Below, piece after piece: positions 8,588-17,834 of a stretch of DNA of 64,000 bases. The notes below the pieces were generated by a model. That model ran no database searches. It worked only from the letters and a program-made list of their open reading frames with translations, and was not told the DNA's origin. The position numbers and the translations under genes are program-made. Source of the DNA: Gammaproteobacteria bacterium UBA7803 (GTDB lineage: Bacteria; Pseudomonadota; Gammaproteobacteria; Pseudomonadales; Azotimanducaceae); contig DLCH01000071.1 in the NCBI GenBank assembly GCA_002480525.1, positions 69,233 through 133,232 on the forward strand, given 5' to 3'. The stretch's first letter is position 1, and every line of letters starts with the position of its first letter.

Positions 8588-9164
8588 CGTAGCCACGCTG
8601 AACCGCCGGTCGGTCGGCGATGCCGAGATACCAGCGGCGCAGGTGCGGAAAGGCGGACCAGTCAACCTGGTGCCAGGGCCAGCGGGCGATCCAGGGCCAG
8701 GTCGCCATGTCGGCGATGGAGTAGCTGCCCGCCAGGTACGCCCGGTCCGCGAGCCGGGCGTCGAGCACCCCGTACAGGCGGTGCGCCTCGGCCAGATACC
8801 GCTGCTCCGCGTACGGCGCCTTGCCCGGATTGAAGCGCACGAAGTGATGCACCTGGCCGAACATGGGGCCGACCCCGCTCATCTGCAGCATCAGCCACTC
8901 CACGGTCTCCCAGCGGTCGTCACCCTGGAACCGGGCCTCCCGGTCCGCCAGGTACAGCAGGATCGCGCCGGATTCCATCAGCGCGCGGCCGCCGTCGACG
9001 ATGGCCGGAATCCTGCCGTTCGGGCTGATGCGCCGGAACGCCGCGGCGTGCTGGTCCCCCCGGCCGATGTCCACCGGATGGACCCGGTAGGCCAGGCCGA
9101 ACTCCTCGAGGGCGATGGAGACCTTGCGGCCGTTGGGCGTGGGCCAGGTGTAGAGGTCGATCAC
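8550..9164 (-). CDS. Glutathione S-transferase, YfcG-like (Nu class)
   Basis: 204 residues with an N-terminal thioredoxin-fold domain (about 1-80) and an all-helical C-terminal domain. The N terminus MIDLYTWPTPNGRKV closely follows the YfcG/Nu-class pattern, in which a Thr-Pro-x-Gly/Asn loop replaces the catalytic Tyr/Ser/Cys. The ESGAILLYL motif (about 64-72) is the conserved glutathione gamma-glutamyl binding region. Likely a glutathione-dependent disulfide reductase or peroxidase in the cytoplasm. Its stop is the first base after the REP array. Confidence 0.9.
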   Translation of the reverse strand: MIDLYTWPTPNGRKVSIALEEFGLAYRVHPVDIGRGDQHAAAFRRISPNGRIPAIVDGGRALMESGAILLYLADREARFQGDDRWETVEWLMLQMSGVGPMFGQVHHFVRFNPGKAPYAEQRYLAEAHRLYGVLDARLADRAYLAGSYSIADMATWPWIARWPWHQVDWSAFPHLRRWYLGIADRPAVQRGYDVPEPTDPIPRP

Positions 9165-9168
9165 TGCA

Positions 9169-10065
9169 CTAGGCCGCGCTGCGCGCCGTGCCCGGGGTCT
9201 CGAGAAACAGGCACGGCCAGCCCCGGTCCCGGGCGAGCCTGGCCATCGGCGCCTTCGGGTTGACCACCACCGGGCGTCCCACCGCCTCCAGCAGCGGCAG
9301 GTCGTCGCTGCTGTCGGAGTAGAAGTAGGCCCGGGACAGGTCGGTCTGCCGGCCGTGGGCGACGTGTTCCGCGGCGGTGAGCTTGCCCACGCCGAAGCAG
9401 GGCAGCGCCTTGCCGGTGATCACCCCGCCCTCCACCTCGAGCTCCGTGCAGCACAGCGCGTCGACGTTCAGCGCCCGGGCCACGGGCTCGGCCTGGTAGC
9501 GGGTGGCGGAGGTCACGATCACCACCGGATGGCCGGCATCGCGGTGGGCCTGGACGAGGGTCCGCGCCTGGGGATAGATCCAGTCCCGGACCCGCTGCTC
9601 GAAGGCGCTCTCGCCGAGGTCGATGAGCGACTGCTCGGTCTCGCCGGCCAGGTCCCGCACCGTGGTGGTGAGCAGGTCGTGGTAGTCGGCCCGGCCCAGC
9701 CCGTAGCCCACGAACACCCCCATGGACGACAGCATCCGCCGCAGCGACACGCTGCGCGACCGCATGCGCTCCATGGCCAGGGCGAACACCGAATAGCCGG
9801 AGATGAGGGTGCGATCGAGATCGAAATAGGCGATGGAGCCGGCCTCGTCGCGACTCATCGACGCCAGCCATCGGTCGAAGTCCGTCCGCAGTACGTCGCC
9901 GCGGCGCATCCGTCGGACGAGACTCACCGGCCCGGGCTTCCCGTCCCGCCACGTCGCCAGCGTCGTGTCCGATCCCCGGCCCGGAGCGGCGCCGGAGCCA
10001 GGATCCATCCCGTTCCGCCGCGTCGGCGCTGCTGCATCCTGACTGTCCTCCTGGGCCTTGGGCAC
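9169..10065 (-). CDS. HAD-superfamily hydrolase, subfamily IB (SerB-like phosphatase)
   Basis: 298 residues. The HAD nucleophile motif is YFDLDRTLISG, with D82 and D84. Motif II is the VIVTSAT segment, and motif IV the acidic YSDSSDDLPLL segment. Spacing fits HAD-IB phosphatases, related to phosphoserine phosphatase and to CicA-type proteins. About 75 residues precede the domain and look disordered and basic. The start is a GTG; a later in-frame ATG (residue 20) is an alternative. The GST gene begins five bases downstream, so the two are probably one operon. The substrate is not inferable. Confidence 0.85.
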   Translation of the reverse strand: MPKAQEDSQDAAAPTRRNGMDPGSGAAPGRGSDTTLATWRDGKPGPVSLVRRMRRGDVLRTDFDRWLASMSRDEAGSIAYFDLDRTLISGYSVFALAMERMRSRSVSLRRMLSSMGVFVGYGLGRADYHDLLTTTVRDLAGETEQSLIDLGESAFEQRVRDWIYPQARTLVQAHRDAGHPVVIVTSATRYQAEPVARALNVDALCCTELEVEGGVITGKALPCFGVGKLTAAEHVAHGRQTDLSRAYFYSDSSDDLPLLEAVGRPVVVNPKAPMARLARDRGWPCLFLETPGTARSAA

Positions 10066-10305
10066 CGTGTCGCCGAAGGGTAAGACCGACGGGCGCGGCG
10101 ATCAAACCGCCGCCCCCGGCGGGCCGTCGTCTTTCAGCATAGGGTGCAGGCCGTCAACCTGTCATGAACCCGCCCGCGGCCGACCGTGAACCACGTCACG
10201 CCTGTACAGAACCTGCCTTGTCCGCTCCCGTGGATTGCGCAACGCTGACCTTTTTCGAGGCGTGCCGGCTGCGACCGCCGCCCCCTCGTGCTGCCGGGCC
10301 GTCCC

Positions 10306-11856
10306 ATGATTCAGCTCACGCTGTGGTCGATATCGCCGCTGCTCGTCACCCTCGTTGCGGTGGGCATCTACCTGCGCCTGGCGCGTACGCCGCGCCTGCC
10401 CGGCATTCCCGCGTTCCGGGCGCTGGTCGCGGTGGTGGTGTTCTGGTCCGGCTGCCAGTTCGCGGAGTCGCTGTTCGTGCTGCCCCTCGCCAAGCTGGCG
10501 GCGCTGAAGGCGTCCTACGTCGGCATCGTGCTGGCCCCGGTGCTGTGGTTCCTGTTCGCGATCGGCTACGCCCTGCGCCAGTCCCACATCTCGCCCGCGC
10601 TGCGCAACGCCCTGGCCGCCCTGCCCCTGGTCACCCTGGTGCTGGTGTTCTCCAACGCCTGGCACGGCCTGATGTGGCAAGACATCCGCCTGGTCCGCGC
10701 CGACGGTTTCACCGCCCTGGTCACGGATCCGGGTCCGTGGTTCTACGTCAACGCCGTCTACGCCTACGGTCTGATGACGGTCGCCACCACGATCCTCGCG
10801 TTCGTCCTGGCCACCACGACCCGGCCGCGGCTGCCGGTGGTCGGCGTGGTACTGGCCCCGCTGGTGGTGAGCGTCGCCAACCTGCTCTACCTGCTGCCGG
10901 CCAATCCGGTGCCCTGGTTCGACCTGACCACCCTGGGCGTGGTCGTGGCCGCGATAATTCTCGATCGCACCGTGCTGCGGCACGGCGTGCTCGACAACAT
11001 TCCGGTGCTCCGCGAACGGGTGCTCGAGCAGCTCGCCGAGGGCGTCATCGTCACGGCGCCGGACGGCCGCATCATCGACGTCAACCAGGTGGCCACCGGC
11101 GTGCTCGGGGCGGCCCGCAGCGAGGTCGAGGGCACGCCGGTGACGCGCTGGCTGCCGGATCTGGACGCCGCGGCGGTGGCGGACGGCCGCTCGGGCACGC
11201 TGGAGATTCAGGCGCACGGCCGCTACTACGACGTCTCTGGCGCGAAGCTCGACCCGGACGCGCCGACTTCCGACGTCGTGCTGGCGCTGCGCGACGTCAC
11301 TGTGCGGCGGGACACCGAGCTGGCGCTGCGCGTGGCCCAGGACGAGCTGCAGCGGCTGGTTCACACCGACTCCCTGACCGGCCTGCACAACCGCCGCCTG
11401 TTCATGGACCGGCTCGACGAGGAGCTGCGCCGGGTCGAGCGCCACCAGGGCTGCCTGTCGGTGATCCTGATCGACCTGGATCACTTCAAGCAGATCAACG
11501 ACCGCCACGGCCACGACGTCGGCGACCGGGTGCTGGTCGCCGCCGCCGCGCGCACCCGCTCGGTCAAGCGCGCCACCGACGTCGCGGCACGGATCGGCGG
11601 CGAGGAATTCGCGCTGCTGCTGCCCGCCACGGACGCGGCCGGCGCCCTGCATCTGGCCGAGCGCCTGTGCGCCGCCATCGAAGCCATCGACACGCCGCTG
11701 ATGCTCGGCGAGCGGGTGACGGTGACCGCCAGCATCGGCGTGGCGACCGTCACCGGCGGCAGCGACGCGCCCTCCGAGGTGTTGCGGCGTGCCGACCAGG
11801 CCCTCTACCGGGCCAAGAACGGCGGCCGCAACCAGGTCTGCATGGGCGAGCCCTAG
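10306..11856 (+). CDS. Membrane-bound diguanylate cyclase (7TM, PAS, GGDEF)
   Basis: About 516 residues. I prefer ATG 10306 to the upstream GTG 10288. The N terminus has seven membrane helices of the HisKA_7TM type (to about residue 225), then a PAS-like domain (about 240-340). The GGDEF domain begins with DSLTGLHNRRLF and carries the intact active site GGEEF. An RATD inhibitory site sits five residues before GGEEF, so product inhibition by c-di-GMP is expected. It should make c-di-GMP in response to a membrane or ligand signal. Its TAG stop is the left CTAG flank of the 315-bp inverted-repeat element. Confidence 0.93.
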   Translation: MIQLTLWSISPLLVTLVAVGIYLRLARTPRLPGIPAFRALVAVVVFWSGCQFAESLFVLPLAKLAALKASYVGIVLAPVLWFLFAIGYALRQSHISPALRNALAALPLVTLVLVFSNAWHGLMWQDIRLVRADGFTALVTDPGPWFYVNAVYAYGLMTVATTILAFVLATTTRPRLPVVGVVLAPLVVSVANLLYLLPANPVPWFDLTTLGVVVAAIILDRTVLRHGVLDNIPVLRERVLEQLAEGVIVTAPDGRIIDVNQVATGVLGAARSEVEGTPVTRWLPDLDAAAVADGRSGTLEIQAHGRYYDVSGAKLDPDAPTSDVVLALRDVTVRRDTELALRVAQDELQRLVHTDSLTGLHNRRLFMDRLDEELRRVERHQGCLSVILIDLDHFKQINDRHGHDVGDRVLVAAAARTRSVKRATDVAARIGGEEFALLLPATDAAGALHLAERLCAAIEAIDTPLMLGERVTVTASIGVATVTGGSDAPSEVLRRADQALYRAKNGGRNQVCMGEP

Positions 11857-12171
11857 TGTAGTGCGCCGCATGAATTGGCACTTATCGAGCCCCTCAAAAG
11901 CGCCAGCGCAAGGCGCAGCCCGCCGGGAATGGCCTACCCCATTGCCAAGGGCTGTTCGCGCAGCGAACAGCTTCGAAGTTCCGCTTCGCGGAACTTCACG
12001 GCTGCCAACGCGGCGATGGGGCTTTTGAGGGGCTCCCTACGGGCGCGAGCCCAGGCGGCCATCTGCGGTGTTGCGGCCGCTACCCATAGCTGGGCTATGG
12101 CGGCGCGGCCGCGCCTGGCAGCTGACCGCCTGGGCTCACGCGATAAGTGCCAATTCATGCGGCGCACTACA
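11857..12171. mobile_element. 315-bp non-autonomous inverted-repeat element (MITE-like)
   Basis: Ends are 31-bp perfect inverted repeats (11857-11887 and 12141-12171, beginning TGTAGTGCGCCGC). Each end is flanked by CTAG (11853-11856 and 12172-12175), consistent with a 4-bp target duplication; the perfect repeat including flanks is 37 bp. Inside are nested stems: 11887-11901 with 12021-12035, enclosing hairpins 11951-11971 and 11975-11997, and 12047-12058 with 12126-12137, enclosing a GCGGCCGC pair and a CCATAGC/GCTATGG hairpin. There is no convincing protein gene. The two flanking convergent genes end in the flanking CTAG copies. Confidence 0.88.
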
Positions 12172-13017
12172 CTAGGGTCGGCGCTGCGGCAGGTACACCA
12201 GGGTCAGGGCGGCCCCGCCCGGCGCGGGATCGAACCGCAGGGTGAGCGCGGGGGCGGCTGGGGCGATGAACGCGCGCTGCACGACGCCGGCGACGAACCG
12301 CCCCACCGCATAGCCCGCCAGCACGTCGGTCGGGTAGTGCTTCTCCGCCTCCACCCGCGCCCAGGCCGTCCCGGCCGCCAGTCCGTGCAGGCCGACGCGC
12401 AGGGCGCCGTCCGCCCAGCGCGGCAGGTGATGGTGGTCCAGATTCGCCAGCGCCAGCGTGGTCGCCGCCGCCGCGCTGCCGGCGTGCCCGGAGCTGAAGC
12501 TCTCGTCGTCGCTGCCGTCGGGCCGCCGCCGGCCGGCGGCCGCCTTGATGCCGTCGGTCACGGTGTCTTCCAGGGCCAGGGCCGCGCCGCCGGCGAGCAG
12601 GCCGCCGGCCTTCGCGCGCAGATCGGGGCTGGGCGCGGTCAGCGCGCTGACCAGCCAGGCGGCCTTGGCGGCGCTGCGCAGGTCGTCACTCCAGTCCGCC
12701 GCATCCGCGCCGAACACGGGCCGCTCGTCGGCGGCCCAGTCGGCGAGATCGTCGTCCAGATCGGTCACGGCCAGGGCGGCTGCGCCGGCCAGGGGCACCC
12801 AGGTCCGCGGATCCCGGGCGGAATCGACCACGGCGCCGCGCAGCGTCGCGCCGTCGGGCCACTGTCCGCCCCAGGTCGCGGCGCTGTCCGTGCGCCCTGC
12901 ACAGCCCGCCAGCAGCAGCGCGGCGAGCAGGACGGAGGCCGGCCACGACGCCGGCCGGCCGCGCTGCTCAGCCGTCGTCGGAGCTCTCCGACGGCGGTCC
13001 GGCGTCCGGCTGCTCAC
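12172..13017 (-). CDS. PAP2-superfamily phosphatase, probable lipoprotein
   Basis: All three PAP2 motifs are present: K-x6-RP (KAAAGRRRP), SGH (SFSSGH) and R-x5-H-x3-D (RVEAEKHYPTD), so it should be an active lipid-phosphate or acid phosphatase. The N terminus has a lipobox-like VLLAALLLAGC, suggesting export and lipid attachment. The start is uncertain: GTG 13017 is the nearest in-frame candidate before the signal, and the frame stays open to 13140. Either start overlaps the end of the DUF4340 gene, so it is the last gene of the ABC exporter operon. Its TAG stop lies in the right CTAG flank of the inverted-repeat element. Confidence 0.85.
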   Translation of the reverse strand: MSSRTPDRRRRAPTTAEQRGRPASWPASVLLAALLLAGCAGRTDSAATWGGQWPDGATLRGAVVDSARDPRTWVPLAGAAALAVTDLDDDLADWAADERPVFGADAADWSDDLRSAAKAAWLVSALTAPSPDLRAKAGGLLAGGAALALEDTVTDGIKAAAGRRRPDGSDDESFSSGHAGSAAAATTLALANLDHHHLPRWADGALRVGLHGLAAGTAWARVEAEKHYPTDVLAGYAVGRFVAGVVQRAFIAPAAPALTLRFDPAPGGAALTLVYLPQRRP

Positions 13018-13885
13018 CGGTCTCCGCCAGCAGTTCGTCACGGGCCACGAGAAGCTGCTCCGCCTGGTAGGCCGCCAGCTCGAAGACGCCTTCCTGGCGG
13101 CTGGAACGCAGCAGATACGGTTCGCCATCGTCCTCTCCATGGAGCGACAGCCTATACTGGCCCTCCGCGTCCGCCACGTCGACGACCGCCGCCGGCTCGC
13201 CCTCGACGGCCCGGTCCGACGTGCCCATCACGCGCAGCTCGGTGAGTCGCCGGGTCAACGCGGCCACGGCCTCCGGGTCCGCCGGCTCGCCGTCCACCAG
13301 CCAGCCGTCGTCGCCGCGCCGCAGCGTCCAGGCACCGTCCAGCGACACCTCGGCCACCTCGCCGCGGGCGCGCAGCAGCGCCTTGTCGAGCCACTGATCC
13401 GGCGCCGCCGGCACCTGGTAGTTGGACAGGCCGATGGCGTAGACCGCGTCGTCGCCGGCACGCCGGGCGTGGACCTGCTGGTACCCGGGGGACGTGCCGA
13501 GGAACAGGTCCACCACGGTCTCGCCATCCGCCGACAGCACCACCCGGCGCTGGTGGTCGTCCTCCGCCACCTCGAAGCGGCCGCGGGCGCCGGCGCTGGT
13601 GGCCACCGGAAACGGCGCGTCGATGGCGTCGAGCAGGTCGAGCACCTCGGCGGCCCGCGTCCCATCCGCCGGCAGGCCGTCGGGCAGGCGCCACACGCCG
13701 TCCGTCCGGGTGACGGTGACGGCGTCGTCGCCGCCGCTGATGCGGATCTCGTCCACCGCCTCCGGATCGAAGTCGAGCAGCGCCGGCCGGGGCTCGCCGC
13801 CGGCGCCATCGGCGAGCAGCACCGCGGCGATGATCAGGCACTGCACCCCGAGCAGCGCGGTCAGCAATCCGATGCGTGCATTCAT
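12968..13885 (-). CDS. DUF4340-domain protein of the Gld-type ABC exporter
   Basis: About 305 residues from ATG 13885, which has a GGAGGTG ribosome site and overlaps the stop of the GldFG gene by four bases (ATGA). One N-terminal membrane helix (LLTALLGVQCLIIAAVLL) anchors a large, probably periplasmic domain with repeated WRL/GDDGWLV-type beta segments typical of DUF4340. Such proteins regularly sit beside GldF/GldG-like ABC permeases, but their biochemical role is not known. Confidence 0.82.
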   Translation of the reverse strand: MNARIGLLTALLGVQCLIIAAVLLADGAGGEPRPALLDFDPEAVDEIRISGGDDAVTVTRTDGVWRLPDGLPADGTRAAEVLDLLDAIDAPFPVATSAGARGRFEVAEDDHQRRVVLSADGETVVDLFLGTSPGYQQVHARRAGDDAVYAIGLSNYQVPAAPDQWLDKALLRARGEVAEVSLDGAWTLRRGDDGWLVDGEPADPEAVAALTRRLTELRVMGTSDRAVEGEPAAVVDVADAEGQYRLSLHGEDDGEPYLLRSSRQEGVFELAAYQAEQLLVARDELLAETGEQPDAGPPSESSDDG

Positions 13886-16815
13886 GCCTGCACCTCCCCG
13901 AGCCAGGCCCGGTGAATCTCCCGGTCCCGCCGGACCCGGCGCCGGTGCCACAGGAACACCAGGCCGACGCCGGCCAGCGCCAGCAGATAGTTCAGCGTCT
14001 CCAGCCCCGCCTGCTCGGTCGGCTCCAGCGGCGGCAGGGTGCGGTTGAAGTGGCCGCGCGCGCGGATCGCCAGCAGGCTGCGGTCCTCCAGCGCGTAGTC
14101 GACCACGTTGGCCAGGAGCTGGACGCTGTTGCCGTAAATCGTGCCTTCGGCGGAGCCGATCACCCGCAGCACCTGGTCGGCGAGAAAGTCGCTGGAGCCG
14201 AACACGAACAGGCGGGCGGACTCCGGCGAGCGGTCGATGACGCTGGTGACCACGCCGAGCCGATCGGCCGTGGTGCCGTCGGCCGGCGCCTCGTCGTCCA
14301 GGGTCGCCGCCTCGATGTCGGTCTCGCCGGCGGCGGTGTCGGACTCGGCGTCGTCGAGCAGCGGCGACGGCTCGCCGGCGAAGCTCGACTCGAACCGCCC
14401 CTCGACCAGCACGCCGAGGGTGCGGACACCGCGCTCTCCCTCGGGTTCGAAGCCGGACAGGCCGGACTCGGTGATCCGCGGCATCACGTCGGGATCGCTG
14501 GACAGCCAGCTCCCGTCCGAGCTCTCGAGCAGGGTGGTGACCTGCCGGCCGGCGTCCTGGTCCACCGCCAGCGGCGAGGCCCAGGCCATGGTCACCTGGG
14601 GCAGCCCGGCGGTGATGGGATGGTCCTCGTTCAGGCCGGGCGGCCGCACGTCGACGAAGTAGGGATAGTCCAGCATGACCATCTCCTGGAAGCTGAACCC
14701 GCCCACCTGCCGGGTCACCGGCGCGGGAAAGGCCGCGTTCTGCGGATCCATCACCATGCCTTCGCCGACGGTCACGCCGTGGTGGGCCAGCCAGTCCGCC
14801 AGGCCCGAGTTCCGGGGCGTCGCCGTCAGCGACTGCTGGCTGAGGCTGGCGGAGTAGCTGCCGGCCGCCACCACCACCGTGCCGCCCTTCATCAGGAACT
14901 GATCCACGGCGAAGCGCTGGCGCTCGTCGAAGTCCTGGGGGTCCACCACCACCAGCAGCGCCGCCTCGTCAGGCACCCTGCCGTCGGCGAGATCCGCCTC
15001 CACCACGTCGAAGTCCTGGGCGAGGAAATCCCGGAGCTGCAGGAAGGTGTTGCCCGCCGACGGCTGGGGCATGCCCATCATCGGCGGCGGCGCCTCCGGC
15101 GCCGACAGCGCCACGGTCTTCAGCAGCCCCGACGCGAACCGCTCGAGACCGTTCTCGATGGCCTGCCGGGTGGCGTCGGCGGACAGGGCGTCCGGCAGGG
15201 GCACCTGGAGTGTCGTCCCGCCGTCGGTGAGGGTCATGTAGAAGTAGAACGAATCGAGGTCGAACAGGCTCGTCGCCATCGGCTGGAAGCCGTAAGCCTC
15301 CTCGATCTCCGCCGCCAGGGCGCCGTCACCGGCCTGGGGGTCGAGGATCTCGGCGGAGAACAGGCCGTCGGCCTCGGCGGACAGGTCCTCCAGCACCTGC
15401 TGCAGGGTGTCCCGGTAGTCGGCCAGCGCCGGCGGCAGCACCGCGTCCGCCGACAGGTAACCGACGAACTCCACGGGCCGGGACAGGTTGGCGAAGATGC
15501 TGTCGCCGCCCTGGTAGCCGTAGAGCACCTTCTTGATGGTGCGGGTGACGTCGTACTCGGGGTTCCTGAGCTGGACGTCGAGCTCGGACTCGCCCACCAC
15601 CTTGACCTCGATGAGGTCGCGGAAGCCGAGCACCTCGTACTCGTCGCCGTACTGCACCAGCACGTCGAAGTAGGAGTTCACCAGGCTCGACTGGTAGCGG
15701 TCGGCGACCTGGAACGGCACCGGGCGGATGCCGTACCGGCTGTTGGCCTCCTCCTCCAGCGCCGGACGCTCCGCCGGATCGACGATCTCGACGCGCACGG
15801 CGCCGCCGCCCGCCACCTCGTACTCGTTCAGCAGATCGCGCATCTGCGGCACCAGCGGCGCCAGCAGCGGATGGGTCTGGTTGCTGAAGTAGCCGCGGAT
15901 CAGCAGCGGTTCCTCGAGCTGGTCGAGGTAGGTCCGCGTGGCGTCGGAGATCGAGTAGATGTCGCCTTCGGTGACGTCGGCGCGCAGGGCAGTGAGCGGG
16001 GCCAGCCAGACATTGGCCGCGAGCAGGTTGGCCACCACCAGAGCGGTGCCGGCCCTCCAGCCGCGATGGCGCGTCCGGGCGCCGTCGCCGGCCCAGCGCT
16101 GCACCTCCAGGGCGTAGACGTTGAGCGTCAGGAACACCGCCCCGAGGGACAGGTAGAAGTAGAGGTCGCGCACGTCCACCACCCCGCGGGTGATGGATTC
16201 GAAGCGGGCGCCGGTGCCCACGCCGCGCAGCAGTTCCGCCCAGCCGCCGCCCACCAGGCTGGTGAGCACCGGGCTGCCGACGAGGTAGAACGCCCCGGCG
16301 ACGAAGCAGGCGAGGATCAGGCTGACGATCTGGCTGTCCGTGCGCGCGCTGACGAACAGGCCGATGGACAGGTAGGCGCCGCCGAGCAGCAGCGCCGCCA
16401 GGTAGCCGGCCCACACCGGCCCCCAGTCCAGGTCCGCGACCAGCGAGACGGTGACCGGCAGCGGCAGGGTCAGCAGCAGCGCGACCGCCAGCAGCGCCCA
16501 GCAGGCGAGGAACTTGCCGAGCACGAACTCCCAGCCGCTCACCGGCAGGGTCGCCACGAATTCCAGCGTGCCGGTGCGCCGCTCCTCGCTCCACATGCGC
16601 ATGGTCAGTGCGGCGGACAGGAACACCAGCAGCACCGGCATCCACTCGAACATGGGCCGGACGTCGGCGATGTTGCGGGCGAAGTAGGCCTCGCCCCAGA
16701 AGAACACGAACAGGGTCACGGCCAGGAAGGCCAGCAGGAACAGGTAGCCGATGGGCGAGGCGAAGAACAGCTTGAGTTCCTTGCCCGCGATGCGCCGGAT
16801 CACCTCAAGCCGCAT
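13882..16815 (-). CDS. GldF-GldG fusion: ABC-2 permease plus GldG-like periplasmic domain
   Basis: 977 residues. Residues 1-240 are an ABC-2 permease with six membrane helices (start MRLEVIRRIAGKELKLFFASPIGYLF; LTMRMWSEERRTGTLE is the family's conserved amphipathic stretch). After another helix (about 260-280) comes a long extracytoplasmic GldG/intraflagellar-transport-like domain, including the VVDPQDFDERQRFAVDQFLMKGG segment. It ends in a single helix and basic tail (FLWHRRRVRRDRE). In Bacteroidetes GldF and GldG are separate; here they are fused. It works with the upstream ATPase. The transported substrate is unknown. Confidence 0.88.
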   Translation of the reverse strand: MRLEVIRRIAGKELKLFFASPIGYLFLLAFLAVTLFVFFWGEAYFARNIADVRPMFEWMPVLLVFLSAALTMRMWSEERRTGTLEFVATLPVSGWEFVLGKFLACWALLAVALLLTLPLPVTVSLVADLDWGPVWAGYLAALLLGGAYLSIGLFVSARTDSQIVSLILACFVAGAFYLVGSPVLTSLVGGGWAELLRGVGTGARFESITRGVVDVRDLYFYLSLGAVFLTLNVYALEVQRWAGDGARTRHRGWRAGTALVVANLLAANVWLAPLTALRADVTEGDIYSISDATRTYLDQLEEPLLIRGYFSNQTHPLLAPLVPQMRDLLNEYEVAGGGAVRVEIVDPAERPALEEEANSRYGIRPVPFQVADRYQSSLVNSYFDVLVQYGDEYEVLGFRDLIEVKVVGESELDVQLRNPEYDVTRTIKKVLYGYQGGDSIFANLSRPVEFVGYLSADAVLPPALADYRDTLQQVLEDLSAEADGLFSAEILDPQAGDGALAAEIEEAYGFQPMATSLFDLDSFYFYMTLTDGGTTLQVPLPDALSADATRQAIENGLERFASGLLKTVALSAPEAPPPMMGMPQPSAGNTFLQLRDFLAQDFDVVEADLADGRVPDEAALLVVVDPQDFDERQRFAVDQFLMKGGTVVVAAGSYSASLSQQSLTATPRNSGLADWLAHHGVTVGEGMVMDPQNAAFPAPVTRQVGGFSFQEMVMLDYPYFVDVRPPGLNEDHPITAGLPQVTMAWASPLAVDQDAGRQVTTLLESSDGSWLSSDPDVMPRITESGLSGFEPEGERGVRTLGVLVEGRFESSFAGEPSPLLDDAESDTAAGETDIEAATLDDEAPADGTTADRLGVVTSVIDRSPESARLFVFGSSDFLADQVLRVIGSAEGTIYGNSVQLLANVVDYALEDRSLLAIRARGHFNRTLPPLEPTEQAGLETLNYLLALAGVGLVFLWHRRRVRRDREIHRAWLGEVQA

Positions 16816-17746
16816 GGGCCGCCTCCCCGGCGCCGCGACGGGCCGCCAGATCCATCTCGCTCACCTCCCGGAACACCGCCTCCAGGTCACGCTGGCCGGA
16901 CGCCAGCTCGTAGACCGGCAGGCCGGCGCCGACCATGGCCGCCGCGACGCCCGCCGCCGCATCGTCCGGCCGGCCGCTCAGCTCCACGTCCCACACGCCG
17001 GCACCGGCGCGGCTGACGCCGGCGACGCCGGCGACGCTGCCGAGCACCGTTGCCGGGTCCGCGTCCACGGCGGTGCGGAGCTGCAGCCGGTTGCTGGCGC
17101 GCAGGTCCTCGAGGCGCTCGTCCACCGCCAGCACGCCGCCATGGAGGATCAGCACGCGGTCACACAGGGCGTTCACCTCCTGCATGATGTGGGTGGAGAG
17201 AATCACCGTGGCGTGTTCCGACAGGCGGCGGATGAGGGTGCGCATGTGCTGGGTCTGGCCCGGGTCGAGGCCGTTGGTGGGCTCGTCGAGAATGAGGAAG
17301 CGGGGCTCGTGGAGAATCGCCTGGGCGACCCCGAGGCGCTGCTTGTAGCCCCGGGACAGGGTGGCGATGGGGTCCAGCGCCTTGCCGCCCAGCTCCGTCG
17401 CCTCGATGGCGCGGCGCACCGCCTGGGCCGGGTCGATCCCGCGCAGCTCGGCCACCCAGGCCAGGTAGTCGGCCACGGACAGCTCGGGATACAGGGGCAG
17501 GTTCTCCGGCAGGTAGCCGAGCTTCGCCTGCACCGCCTGCCGGTCGTCCTCGACGATCGTGCCGTCGACGGCCACCGAGCCCTCGCTCGGCTCCAGATAG
17601 CCAGTGAGCATCTTCATGATCGTCGTCTTGCCGGCGCCGTTGTGTCCGAGCAGACCGACGATCTCGCCGTGCCCGATGGCGAACGACACGCCGTCCACGG
17701 CCAGGAAGTCGCCGTAGCGGCGGCTCAGATGTCGCGCTTCGATCAT
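16805..17746 (-). CDS. ABC transporter ATP-binding protein (GldA-like)
   Basis: 313 residues from ATG 17746, chosen for the GGAGAGGA site upstream and the conserved MIEARHLSRRYGDF start; the frame stays open further but that part is not conserved. Walker A is GHNGAGKT (34-41), the signature LSRGYKQRLG (about 130-139), and Walker B LILDEP (151-156) followed by TNGLDPGQ. It resembles GldA/CcmA-type ATPases of ABC-2 exporters. First gene of the operon with the GldFG fusion, DUF4340 and PAP2 genes; it overlaps the permease start by 11 bp. Confidence 0.93.
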   Translation of the reverse strand: MIEARHLSRRYGDFLAVDGVSFAIGHGEIVGLLGHNGAGKTTIMKMLTGYLEPSEGSVAVDGTIVEDDRQAVQAKLGYLPENLPLYPELSVADYLAWVAELRGIDPAQAVRRAIEATELGGKALDPIATLSRGYKQRLGVAQAILHEPRFLILDEPTNGLDPGQTQHMRTLIRRLSEHATVILSTHIMQEVNALCDRVLILHGGVLAVDERLEDLRASNRLQLRTAVDADPATVLGSVAGVAGVSRAGAGVWDVELSGRPDDAAAGVAAAMVGAGLPVYELASGQRDLEAVFREVSEMDLAARRGAGEAAHAA

Positions 17747-17834
17747 GCGTCGCGTTCCTCTCCGCCTTGCGCAGAGCCCCCAACATAGGGACGCTTGCGA
17801 AAATTTCAATACCCGCCCCGGGAGGATCGCGACC

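Noticed and set aside
11870..12028. Small protein genes inside the inverted-repeat element
   Set aside because: The frames cross hairpin stems and have no ribosome site, conserved motif or sensible composition.
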